A DNA stretch of 64,000 nucleotides from Coccinella septempunctata (lineage: Eukaryota; Arthropoda; Insecta; Coleoptera; Coccinellidae), in NCBI RefSeq assembly GCF_907165205.1, contig NC_058198.1:12687001-12751000 (forward strand), read 5' to 3'. The position numbers were made by a program, and so were the translations under genes. The first letter of the stretch is position 1. The number at the start of each line of letters is the position of its first letter. Of this stretch, positions 54,728-64,000 are shown one piece after another. The notes beneath the pieces are model-generated. The model ran no database searches. It was not told where the DNA came from and worked only from the letters and a program-made list of their open reading frames with translations.

Positions 54728-54985
54728 CTAGTTCTTTAATTCTTGCCTCAGTTCATTACGATATTCATCATAAACTTCTGTCACCAATCTCATCAGATTA
54801 TCATCTCTCTCTGCATTGGCTCTATTCAGCTGTTCTACTGCTGAATTAACAATTCCCTTATAGTCTGCACGCCTACGGACCCCTTTGATAGATTGTTGGG
54901 TTAGCCCTGGAAAATTTTCCATTAGCTCCAGATTCATGAATCTGACGCCTGCTTTAGTCAGTTCAGCTTCAAGTTTTGCCATCAT
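54728..54985 (-). pseudogene. R2-like Myb DNA-binding segment
   Basis: An 85-codon open frame containing a Myb-like helix-turn-helix (LEAELTKAGVRFMNLEL ... GLTQQSIKGVRRRADY), which in R2 proteins contacts target DNA together with the zinc finger just upstream in the same frame (a TAA at about 55046 separates them). The frame ends at TAA 54728. It is a fragment of a longer polyprotein rather than an independent gene. Confidence 0.75.
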
Positions 54986-55269
54986 GGCGAGCTCCTCATT
55001 TGACGATCTTACTTTTATGGCCGGAAGGATGATTTCGCTGTTTGCCTGTTCCAGTTACTTGGACTTTTTATGCACACCCAGTCCCCTTTTGGTTGCAAAG
55101 CTCTTAGTGCAATAAGGGCAATTGTGTAAATCAGAATTAGTGCTAGCCCCAGCAGTCGATGCACAGGTCGAAGGACCAAGTGGCAGTGGCTCAGGACGGG
55201 TTTCATTATTCCGGACTCTGTTTCTATGATTTGCAGTAATAATTTAAAGGAGCCCTGGATGGTAACCCA

Positions 55270-55690
55270 AACTCCCAATAACCCTCTGTCGAATAGGGTT
55301 CCACCATCCTATCATCGATCGGTCAGAGGTACTGGGGGCTGCCCCCTTTTTAGTGGACCCTGGGAGACGCAGTGTAGTTCACGGGCTTGCGGTCCAGTGG
55401 CACTGGCCTTAGTCCTGTGTTTCCCTACTAGCCTGATTACAGGACTCGCTAGCAGGTAGGTCCGTCATAGTTCCGTTGATCCTAGGATCATCCAGCGCCA
55501 CCACGAGGAGGTACTATGTTCGGTCTTGGCATATAGCCCTGCCTCGTACCCGAAGGAACTTAGCTTTGGACCCTGACTACCTCACGAGCGGTCAGGGTGG
55601 AGAACTAAGAAACATCTCTGGGTCTACCTCAGCATCCGCATAGGTCGAGGGGCCAGAGAGTCATAGTTAGTTTGAATGTAACGTGTACTA
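55270..55690 (-). other. GC-rich 5' leader of the R2-like element
   Basis: About 420 bp distinctly richer in G and C than its AT-rich neighbours, with no frame of its own. It precedes the zinc-finger region on the minus strand and probably is the 5' UTR. R2 5' ends often fold into HDV-like ribozymes; a CCTCCTCGTGG word (minus strand, near 55515) recalls that core, but I could not pair the rest. Confidence 0.5.
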
Positions 55691-55734
55691 TTTTGCTTCC
55701 CTGTATGGGATTCCTTTATATTATAAATATGATT

Positions 55735-56512
55735 TTTATTATAAATTTCCAAAGAGATAGATGAAAGCAAGGGCAGAAATTACTGGCAACAAATTAGAAA
55801 ATTATCAAGCTATAAAAAAAAATGCTCCCTGAATCAATTGAAGAAAACAACATCATATATTCAACAGATGAAGAAAAAGCAGAATTATTTGCGTCATACT
55901 AACAAAAAACATTTAGGGAATTCACAATTCCACCAACAAAAATAAGATGATGTCTGCAATTGGTATTTTCAGGAAGAACCACCTGTATATGAATTTGAAA
56001 TTGACGAAAATACTTACTACGACATGTTGAATAAAGGCAAGAGCACAACACCTGGACATGATAATGTTACTAAAGACATCCTACGCAATTTAAGTGATAA
56101 ATGTCATAAATATTTGATAAAATTATATGAATACTGCTTAAACCGTCACTATTTTCCAGCTGAGTGGAAGCACGGGATAGTCGTTACAATACCAAGTCCA
56201 AAATCGAAAAACAAAATGTTAAGAATTATCGTCTCATCAGCTTGCAGTCTGTGGTAGGAAAACAGTTCGAAAATATAATAAAAATCAAGCTAGAACAAGA
56301 GATTGGCCAGAAAATACCAAACTATCAATTTGGGTTCAAAGAAAAGCACTCTATCGTTCATCCAGTTTCGATTTCAGTTTCAAATGTTCAAGCCAATAAC
56401 AAAATGGGAAAGGACAGTGCAGCATTATTCCTTGACATAAGAAAAGCCTTCGATAGCATCTGGCACAAAGGACTACTGTACAAGTTGAATAAGTGCCCTG
56501 TCTATCTGATAT
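55735..56512 (+). mobile_element. Non-LTR RT, fingers and palm start (probably family A)
   Basis: Frames at 56024-56257 and 56164-56512: NKGKSTTPGHDNVTKDILRN, YCLNRHYFPAEWKHGIVVTI, YRLISLQSVVGKQFENIIK, YQFGFKEKHSIVHPV and ALFLDIRKAFDSIWHKGLLY with the first catalytic Asp. The RT stops at KCPVYLI (56512), where the CR1-type element begins. The RT core is missing; a family A distal end lies beyond that element at 61070. Stops upstream show decay. Confidence 0.75.
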
Positions 56513-56526
56513 GGGTCAAAGTCAAT

Positions 56527-57666
56527 ATGGGTGACGAGAGTGACGACGTATCCGAGACGAGCTCTCAAAAACAAAGTTATACCGGTGTAATTATCGCGAA
56601 TAAAAATGAAAAAAGCCTTTCATGCTGTTCAAGAAAGTGTGGAGTGGTCATTTGTGCATTTTGTGAGAAAGTTATGCACAAATCCTGTGCCAAAAGAATC
56701 GAACACATCGAATTTATCGATGAGTTTCATATAAACTGTTGTCGGTCCCAAGAAAATGCTGGGATATCACTTCAAAGATCAGGAGAAGAAGGAATAAATA
56801 CTCTAAGCTCCATTGAAAGAGAATTATTGGAAACTAAAATTCCATTTCTCGCCCAACTTTTAGAATCAGCGAATGAAAAAAACGAAATTCTCAAGTTAAA
56901 TAATGCACTACTTCTCCAACGATTGCAAGATGTCGAGCGGACGAAAGTATTGCAAAAAAATGTAAATAAAAATCAAGAATATGTTGATGACAATTCCGGG
57001 CAGGTAAACATACCCATCATTAAGATCGACACATTGAAGGATTGTTCATCGGAAGCTGTAACTGGTGATCTTGAGAATCAGATGCCGGCGCAGAGCACCA
57101 ACCTACAACGTACTGTAACTAAAAATCTTGTCAACAATAACAGTAAAATAAATATTTCTAATCCCACAAATAGAGCATTATCACATAATAACGATCAAGC
57201 TGTGCCGTGGGAGCAAACAAGAATTTCGGATGATGAAAATCAAAGTAATCATCATCCTGAAGAACCAGATAAAACTTTATGGACCAAGGTTGTGAGGAAA
57301 AAACCGAAGAAACAAACACCTAAGCCAAACCTCGTATGTATGGGATCGAAACAAGTAAACCCCGACTCAAAGATTAAGGGAGCACTAAGAAGAAAATGGT
57401 TATATATTGGGAAGATTTATGGGCCCCATGTGACTGAAAATGATGTGAGGGAATTCCTCAGAAATTCCACAAATACTGACGATTTCGGAGTGAGAAAACT
57501 TCCCACCAAGGGCAATAATTCGGCGTTTAGTGTAGGCGTACCCACGGACATCTTATTTTTGCAATTATCAAACCCAGAACTATGGCCGAGCGGTGTAGTC
57601 TTGAGAGAGTTCAACTTTAGGAATTTTTTTCGGAAAAACCCGACTCCACCTGCGGTCATGAAATAG
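56527..57666 (+). CDS. ORF1 protein with PHD-like finger, 379 aa
   Basis: Starts at MGDESDDVSETSS; the upstream in-frame codons belong to the interrupted RT. A Cys/His-rich finger lies at about residues 35-80 (CCSRKCGVVICAFCEKVMHKSC ... INCC), typical of the PHD/esterase-less ORF1 of insect CR1/Jockey elements. Residues about 95-150 form a coiled coil (LLETKIPFLAQLLESANEKN). The C-terminal about 90 residues (RRKWLYIGKIYGPHVTENDV; GVRKLPTKGNNSAFSVGV; PELWPSGVVLREFNF) form the RRM-like fold of such proteins. ORF1 binds element RNA. The frame is intact, ending at TAG 57664. Confidence 0.9.
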   Translation: MGDESDDVSETSSQKQSYTGVIIANKNEKSLSCCSRKCGVVICAFCEKVMHKSCAKRIEHIEFIDEFHINCCRSQENAGISLQRSGEEGINTLSSIERELLETKIPFLAQLLESANEKNEILKLNNALLLQRLQDVERTKVLQKNVNKNQEYVDDNSGQVNIPIIKIDTLKDCSSEAVTGDLENQMPAQSTNLQRTVTKNLVNNNSKINISNPTNRALSHNNDQAVPWEQTRISDDENQSNHHPEEPDKTLWTKVVRKKPKKQTPKPNLVCMGSKQVNPDSKIKGALRRKWLYIGKIYGPHVTENDVREFLRNSTNTDDFGVRKLPTKGNNSAFSVGVPTDILFLQLSNPELWPSGVVLREFNFRNFFRKNPTPPAVMK

Positions 57667-58385
57667 TAAATAAACTGAAAAATACTAAATCTTTCAGACT
57701 CCTCCATCAGAATATTCAGTCCATAGCAACTTCATTCTTGGGACTCGAGACAACATTATCTATCCATGGAATAGACATTTTATGTATAACTGAGCACTGG
57801 AAGACCGAAGAAGAACTTAAGAAGTACACACCTCAAAGTTATTTCCTGGCATCTGCGCTCTGCCGAGAGAAGGGTCGACATGGTGGATGTGCCATATTTT
57901 CCAGACAAGGTATGAGATGTATAGATAGAGTAGACTTCAAAAATTTAAATGTGACTGGCTCGTTTGAATGCTGCGCAAGTCAGATCATAATTGGCTCTGA
58001 TAAGTACATAATTATCTGCATTTATCGTCCTAATACTCCACCTCTGAGTAATATTGATATCTTCTTTGAAAAACTGATGATTCTACTTGATAAATGTTCG
58101 ACATATAAGTTCATTAGTGCTGGAGATTTCAACATCGATTTATTGACTGCTTCAAGCGAATCCAAAATGTTTCAAGCAATCCTAGAGTCACATAATCTGA
58201 AGGTTTCAATTATGGAACCCACCAGGAAGACCTTGAACAGCTCAACTTGCCTAGATAACATCATATCAAATGTTGAAGGGGCTGCCATGGTGATTGAGGA
58301 ACATCTGTCTGATCACTCCGGTCAAAAGTTCATCTTTCAGAGTGAAAATGGTTCGGAAAAACCTGTCATCAGGAGAAATGTGAGA
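57660..58385 (+). pseudogene. ORF2 APE-type endonuclease
   Basis: The frame overlaps the end of ORF1 by a few bases in another phase and reads FRLLHQNIQSIATSFLGLE, IDILCITEHWKTEEELKKY, HGGCAIFSRQG, CIYRPNTPPLSNIDIFFEKL, FISAGDFNIDLL with the catalytic GDFN, and EEHLSDHSGQ with the SDH motif: a complete endonuclease domain. No ATG starts at the overlap except M-K-stop in the ORF1 frame, so ORF2 may rely on reinitiation or frameshifting. The MITE at 58386 ends the frame. Confidence 0.9.
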
Positions 58386-58698
58386 ATCTCTTCATAAACT
58401 TTTTAGGGTTTTTAGGGTTTGACATTAATTGTCAAACAAAAGCCACAACTCAGAAGATTTTCTAAAAAATAGATTTTTCGTCTGATGAAGGAGTCTGATA
58501 TAGACTCCGAAACGTTACAGAATTATAATTTCAACGTTATTTATTTTGAGTTCATTGTCAGGCAACAATTTTTTCTGGTTAATTTGCTCCTGACAAATTA
58601 GTGCAAGAATTTACGCAGGAGCAAATCGTTGATTTCATTTTTAATTGATTTTGTTTCAGAGATTGGGAGTGAAAACCCTAAAAAGTTTATGAAGAGAT
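58386..58698. mobile_element. 313-bp MITE with 27-bp perfect TIR and hammerhead-like core
   Basis: ATCTCTTCATAAACTTTTTA... at the left is the exact inverse of the right end (27 bp). The interior contains CTGATGA-A-GGAGTC-loop-GACTCC-GAAAC at 58482-58513. Coding of the host RT resumes as QNPPRINFNRNVRMFG. No clear target duplication is seen. The same kind of core occurs in the 680-bp element at 13263. Confidence 0.9.
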
Positions 58699-60948
58699 GC
58701 AGAATCCTCCCAGAATAAATTTCAATCGAAATGTGAGAATGTTTGGGGAAGAAAATCATCTCATTTTTAACGAACTTCTTACGAATATTGACTGGTCCAG
58801 ACTATATAACGTGCCTATTGACCATATAAATGAAATGTGGGATTTCTTTTCTGATAGATTTCTTGACAGTTTTGAGGTAGCTTTTCCTCTGAAATCAATG
58901 AAAACTAAAAGAACTAAAACAGCGGTAGTAACACCTGAGATTTGGTCACTGAGGGAGGAGTTGAATTTATTGTTTCTTGTCTCAAGGCAGAACTCAGAGT
59001 ATTTAGGCGCCTAAAGATGCTGTAAACGTCGTTATGATGCGGCTTTAAGTTCAGGTAGGCAGTGTTTCTATTCTTCTATCATAAGAAATGCCCAAAACAA
59101 ATAGAAAGCAGTTTGGAATGTTGTCAAGGATATAAGTAACATAAAAAAATCACCCGAGAACAAACTCCCTTGCGGATATACTGACAGTGGTGCCAAAATG
59201 TCCCGGTTAGCAGACCTTTTCAACGATTTCTTCATAACGCCACCCGTCACCACATCTCCAAATTCTGTTGCTGATGGTACTTATGGCAATGTTAAAGCTA
59301 AATTATCCAACTCATTCTACCTTTTTGAAGTTCAGGAGCCTGAATTACTAGATGTGATCAGATCAATGAAAAATAAACCCTCCAGTGAATATGACGGAGT
59401 CCCAATAAATGTCATTAAACGCCACATTTCCCTAATGATAAAACCTCTCTGTTACATATTGAACCATATGTTCAAACCAGGTATTTTCCCAGATTCCTTA
59501 AAGAAGACTCTCGTAAGACCATGCCACAAAAAAGGTGATTTGAACGATTTTATTAACTACAGACCAATTAGTTTAATCACCTAATTCGCAAAGATTTTCG
59601 AAAAAGTTCTTTCAAACCGCCTCGTAAAGTGCTTTAAGAAATTCAGTGTTTTATCGAAGACTCAACATGGTTTCACTGAGGCCAAAAGCACTGAAACAGC
59701 TTCATTCGAATTCCTGTGGAAAATAACTTCTATCCTTGAAGAAGGTCAATGTCCCGCTGGGCTTTTTGTCGATTTTCGAAGGCTTTTGACTCCGTGGATC
59801 ACAAATTGCTGTTGAGGAAGCTGGAAAGATGTGGTACAAGGGGAATACCTCTGAGACTTTTTAGAAGTTACCTCACCAACAGAAAACAAATAACTTTTTT
59901 ACACCACGAAGGTACAAGAATTCTGTCATCTGAAAGGACCATACTTAAAGGAGTACCTCAAGGTACTATAGTGGGACCTATTCTATTCGTAGTCTATATT
60001 GACGACCTGCCCGAGGCTTTCTATGAGATTTTCTGCCCTCAAAGTGAACTTCCTCCACATGTTGACATCTTAACTGAGACATCGCAACCACAGGACACAA
60101 CTACTGAGCACATGGCACCTATAGAGGAGCTCATAGAAACATACCTATATGCTGATGACACTAACGTTTTAATATCAGGTAGAAACATTGAGGCTGTTGT
60201 GAATAACTTGAAAATATCAATGACACGGATTGAAAAATGGTGCCTAGATAATGGTTTGCTTCTCAATAGAAACAAAACTAACGTTCTAATGTTTTCGACT
60301 AATCGCTCAAATTTATCATTCCCTGAGACTATTAATTTTGATAGTGGAGATGTTCAGGTAGACTCATGTACGAGATTATTGGGTGTAGTTGTTGAGAAAA
60401 ATCTTGGCTGGGGGTTACACTGCGAATCAGTAACAAAAAAGCTCCACACAATCATTTATACGTTGAAAGCTATTAGAAACAGAATCGATATGGAAACATT
60501 GAAGATTTATTTTACAAATTTTCAATCAGTTGTATCATATGGAATTATACTCTGGGGAGGAAGCACCCAAGCTGAACGTGTGTTTATCACCCAGAAACTA
60601 GCTATAAGAATAATGTTTGGGATGAAATATAGGGAATCGTGTAGAGGTGTATTCAAGAGACATAATATTTTAACTGTGCCTGGCCTATATGTATATAGAC
60701 TCTTATTATTTTTATTCAAGAACAATTCCTATTTTGAGAAATATAGAAATGTAAATGCTACCAGGAGAATCATTGAGTATTTACTACCTATTCACAAACT
60801 GTCAATCACTGAACGTAATAGTTTCTATATGAGTATGAAATTGTTTAATCACCTACCAAGAAAAATTAGAGATATAAAGGAAATTAAGCTCTTCAAGAAA
60901 GAATTTTTTTTAATGTTAGTTCAATGTGAACCCTTTTGTAGTAGATAG
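58699..60948 (+). pseudogene. ORF2 reverse transcriptase
   Basis: Linker and fingers at 58697-59581 (IIRNAQNK-type; MKNKPSSEYDGVPINVIKRH; VRPCHKKGDLNDFINYRPIS), then after stops and a frameshift the 399-codon frame 59749-60948: FSKAFDSVDHKLLLRKLERC, LKGVPQGTIVGPILFVVYID, TYLYADDTNVLISG with YADD, TRLLGVVVEKNLGW, and the C-terminal SYGIILWGG ... ESCRGVFKRHNILTVPGLYV. No RNase H, as in CR1/L2/Jockey. A 60-residue insert between GTIVGP and YADD (60000-60150) is longer than usual for the clade. Confidence 0.92.
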
Positions 60949-61069
60949 ATATATCGTATTGGTACAATGTAATTAATATCTTTTGTAGAGAATTTTGACC
61001 TGTTTCTATTTTGTCACTTATGTACAATTCTGGAAATAAATACCCATTATTATTATTATTATTATGGTT

Positions 61070-61768
61070 GCTGAGATACTACTAGATGGATCGCACTTTC
61101 CAGGTCAGGGTAGGAAATACATGTATAGAGTGTAAAGAAAGTGCGAAATACCTTGGTGTAGAAATTGATCATAAAACTAACTTTAAAAAACACGCGAATA
61201 TCATGAAGAGGAAATGCATAAACAGGAGTAGGCACTTCAGGAATTAGCAGTAAAACAGCAGCACACATATACAAGACAATATGTCGTCCACTTTTAGAGT
61301 ATTGTCACCCAATATATCTCTCGGCGAATAAAACTACCACAAAGATCCTCCAAACAGCAAAAACCACCTCCTTGAGAGCCATAACTAAAATGAGGCACCG
61401 GAGAAACCCACTTCATAATCCCCCCAACAATCTACTCTACGAAATAACAGGCATTACACATGGGGGAGCTCTCCAAGCAATTTGGCCAGCAAATCCATAA
61501 TAGAGAAATTTTGGAAGAGTTTTGTGTGAACCGAGACCAGAACAGAAAACCAAGCAGAAAATTACCACTTCAAACCATATGAGAAGAGATACAGAAATTT
61601 TGATATACATATTATTAGCATAGTTTTTTTTTTGCAAGATTTTGTAAATTCCATTTCTTGATTGACAACTTACCATAGATATCGAAAAATTTTTTGTTAG
61701 TACAGGCTGAAGGACTTCGGTCGATGGCCATTTTCCAGAATAAAGTACAGTGTTATTATTATTATTCC
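61070..61768 (+). mobile_element. Non-LTR family A, 3' part
   Basis: After the (TTA)n tail of the inner element the sequence gives, in broken frames, AKYLGVEIDHKTNFKKHANI, then a CRPLLEYCHP-like block (61288) and a MRHRRNPLHNP-like block (61390), homologous to 680-830. The 3' UTR repeats CTGAAGGACTTCGGTCGATG (61707) and ends ATTATTATTATT at 61754-61765. It is probably the distal half of the element starting at 55735. Confidence 0.75.
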
Positions 61769-64000
61769 AAAGGATCAAGAAAAGGGTGGTTGCTGGCGGC
61801 AAGAAGAAGAAATTTCATTCCCAGGGATAACTGCGAAGCATGTTTCAAATTTGAGCCAAACATTTCAAAAACTGCATGTATGCTCTTAGAATTCTCATGA
61901 AAAACGCACAAAAAAACAGAATTTCCATAATCATTCAATGCTTTTGAAATGGAATTTGCGGGCTTTTTGCCATTACTAGGTCTATCTCTCTCTTAGATGC
62001 GCAACACATTCTTCCATAGCTCGAATATGGGAGGGCTCATCCATGTTAGGTTAGTATATATATGGATGTATAGGACAGGTCAAAAAATTTGGTTAAAATT
62101 CAATATTACAATATTGAGGTACACGCATACAAAAGACACAATAACAATCATCGAATTAAACAGTAAGATTTGTAAATATATAGACAATAGATCCATAATA
62201 AAAAAAGATACAGTCTAAGATTGTTGTGACTTAAATATTTCGCAACACTATAGTATGTTTTCCTCAGAAAAAGTTCTTTTATTTTGTCCTCGAAAACTCT
62301 AAGGTCAGAATTTATATTTATTAGGCACGTGCTCGTATAAGACTAGGCCCTGATATGGCATAGACGACTCAAATTTGTTTGTGGTGAGCAAGGCTCAGTG
62401 TTCCCTTATCGCGCCTCTGGCCTGGTTGTCATGAACCACGAACACCGAATTACGATTCGATTTCATGTACACTAGCACTATGGAGAGTAGAGAGAAGGAG
62501 AACGATTGACGGCGACGTACTAAAAATGTGTCCCCGAAAACGGGAAACGTAGGATAGGTGTCGCTGCGATTACAGCGGGTATCGATAAGGGGTGGGGATT
62601 CAAGCGTCAATTTGAAATGAACAGCCTTCATTTTATTTTAGGTTATGTGTCATCGTGGTTTTTCTGATGATTTTTCAAATACCTTTCTTCAAAAATATAT
62701 TAAATATGAGTTCTCTGAATTATATGCAATAAAATGCAAGTCGAAATCAATGAAATTCAAAAGAAATCACTGATCAAAAAAATTGCACCTACTTTTGTTT
62801 ATCATTGTTGATTGAAAGCAGCTATGTTAGTTGGTTTACCGTAATCTTCAAAATTATATAAATCCGTAGTGAGGAGTAGTACACATCAAGACAACAAAAG
62901 GTAGCAGTCTCAGATTTATCACTTAGGTATTAGAGTAGATTCTGTTGCCAATACTCAGCTGATAACCGATATAAACCATATATTATGTTATGCCAACAAA
63001 ATTCTTCAAGAATATTTACTTCTGAACCATGTAGTTTTATTGGTATATATGTTACTGCTAAAGATAGGTGTGAGCATAAACTTAAGATTAGCCGGCTAAA
63101 CTTAGGTTTATATTCGAGGATCGGCTAAAGTTCGATAAAATATTCATCTGCGTCAGGGCATTTCATCTATAGCCGGCTAATGTGCACATTAGCCAAAACG
63201 GAACGGCTAAAAATGTATTCGATGGACACGCGGAGAGGTGATGTGTCATGAATGGTCGGATGGGAGAGAACGAACGCACACGGCCACTTTTTTGTTTAAA
63301 TTTTTAGAATTGAAATATGCGAAAGAGCGAATGTATTGGGATTGTATTACATAACGCCCACGGGTTTTCAATTTATCATTTAACTACATAGTTATTTTCA
63401 TCTGTTTAGGAGACTAATGCTCTTCAAATCGAGCCCAATTTGTGAAAAACCATAATATGACCTCAAAGGGAAATGAGATATTAGATATATAAAACTTTTC
63501 CTGTTAACAAAAGAATATTTTCCCTACCATTCAATCATTTGGTTTAAGGAAAAATTACGAAATAGGAACTATATTTCTAAAGTTGCAATTTCTTTCAAAC
63601 CAATTCTTTCGCAAAAAAAAACAAAAAAAAACTATGAACATGAACATAGTTGAAAACACTTTCTCTAGCTAATTTTGTTAAAAATTTCTTCTCGAGTCAT
63701 TGAACATACGGATTCCAAAATACGCCACCCTTGATGAATCATCCCGGGGGATACAAGTGCATTCATCGTAAAGCTTATCAGCCAAATAGTCCGGTTAACT
63801 ACAAACAAGACTGGGTACTTCTACTTATTTTTTCTAGAATTTGACCTTTGGTATTTTGATGAAGAAGTTCGTGGCATCATTCTCGTCTTCATTCTCTCCT
63901 TTTGCTCATTCAATTCCCCTCAAATTATGAATAATAACAAGATGAAAAATAATAATTAACACTACAGTTTTCCCTCACACTCAAAATAGCAATTCTCGAA
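61769..64000. other. No gene recognised
   Basis: AT-rich. Short frames show no family motif. The region 62300-62640 is locally richer in G and C and could be a promoter or exon of a gene outside the window, but nothing confirms it. At 63080-63200 the word TAGCCGGCTAA occurs twice with GGCTAA repeats, perhaps an old inverted-repeat element. Confidence 0.45.

Larger units (their letters stand above)
53972..55690 (-). mobile_element. R2-like element, N-terminal half (minus)
   Basis: Read from 55690 down: a GC-rich 5' UTR (55690-55180), one C2H2 finger (CPYCTKSFATKRGLGVHK, 55130-55077), a Myb-like segment (54985-54728: KAGVRFMNLELMENFPGLTQ then KGVRRRADYKGIV), a linker with SEHFRRRNYAKIQELWRKYR (about 54500) and the first RT block RPLSISSVVVGQLHKILA (about 54050). 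Zinc finger plus Myb before RT is the R2 clade signature. It is truncated at the 3' LTR. Several stops are present. No 28S rDNA flanks it. Confidence 0.85.
56513..61066 (+). mobile_element. CR1/Jockey-type element, nearly full length
   Basis: ORF1 (56527-57666), ORF2 endonuclease (57660-58385), ORF2 RT (58700-60948), 3' UTR and (TTA)n tail at 61045-61066. The 5' end lies just upstream of the ORF1 start codon, so the promoter region is missing or minimal. A 313-bp MITE sits in ORF2. ORF2 has stops at 59011 and 59582 and a frameshift near 59775. It is nested in an older RT element. Confidence 0.92.

Noticed and set aside
55490..55540. HDV-like ribozyme at the 5' end of the R2-like element
   Set aside because: On the minus strand CCTCCTCGTGG resembles the HDV core loop, but I found no partner for the P1 strand at the proper distance.
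62300..62640. Host promoter or 5' exon
   Set aside because: Slightly higher GC only; no splice-supported frame or core promoter motif is convincing.

Overview
This is a 64 kb piece of an AT-rich eukaryotic genome, most likely an insect. No prokaryotic operon, rRNA gene or functional tRNA gene is visible, and short GT-AG introns occur. The identifiable content is almost entirely transposable elements (TEs): several non-LTR retrotransposon clades, two Ty3/Gypsy-type elements, P/THAP9-like, PIF/Harbinger and hAT DNA transposons, miniature inverted-repeat elements and short satellites. The mixture (P-like, Dong/R4-like, R2-like, PHD-finger CR1/Jockey ORF1s) suits an arthropod; I cannot name the species.

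Layout. 0-6 kb: decayed 3' ends of non-LTR elements, two members of a foldback family, a perfect 22-bp hairpin. 6.4-7.75 kb (minus): the only multi-exon gene that reads cleanly from ATG to stop, a 295-residue protein with a Myb/SANT-like domain and a C-terminal coiled coil; a decayed copy of its last two exons lies at 4.5-4.96 kb. 8.3-12 kb: a CR1/Jockey-type RT element broken by a hAT MITE (exact 8-bp target duplication) and by a 2.35 kb insert that itself holds a 1.36 kb hAT element. 12.2-17.25 kb (minus): a broken P/THAP9-like transposase interrupted by a 680-bp element with perfect 64-bp inverted ends and by rearranged Gypsy pieces. 17.4-21.1 kb: a 174-bp satellite, a 5' fragment of a Dong/R4-like element, a GGATGTCC-rich repeat and a 160-bp tandem repeat.

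22-32.7 kb: an I/R1-like non-LTR element whose endonuclease-to-early-RT segment is present three times in tandem (about 1.65 kb per unit). The first unit has a Dong/R4-like 3' end inserted; downstream the element is split by a 2.87 kb PIF/Harbinger transposon that carries both a Myb-like gene and a DDE transposase gene. 32.7-39.6 kb: further non-LTR remains, an 852-bp near-palindrome, and fragments on both strands.

39.6-54 kb: a Gypsy-like LTR element (about 8.4 kb without inserts) with paired LTRs, primer site, polypurine tract, gag, protease, RT, RNase H, integrase and an extra 3' ORF with zinc knuckles. A Dong/R4-like element and a Jockey/CR1-like element are nested in its RT. 54-55.7 kb (minus): the N-terminal half of an R2-like element. 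55.7-61.8 kb: a nearly full-length CR1/Jockey-type element inside an older RT element. 61.8-64 kb: nothing recognisable.

Nearly every coding region carries stops or frameshifts, so most are relics. Exceptions that read open are the 6.4-7.75 kb gene, the PHD-finger ORF1 at 56.5 kb and the RLE-containing ORF at 22.7 kb. Insertion order can be read from interrupted reading frames and several target-site duplications.
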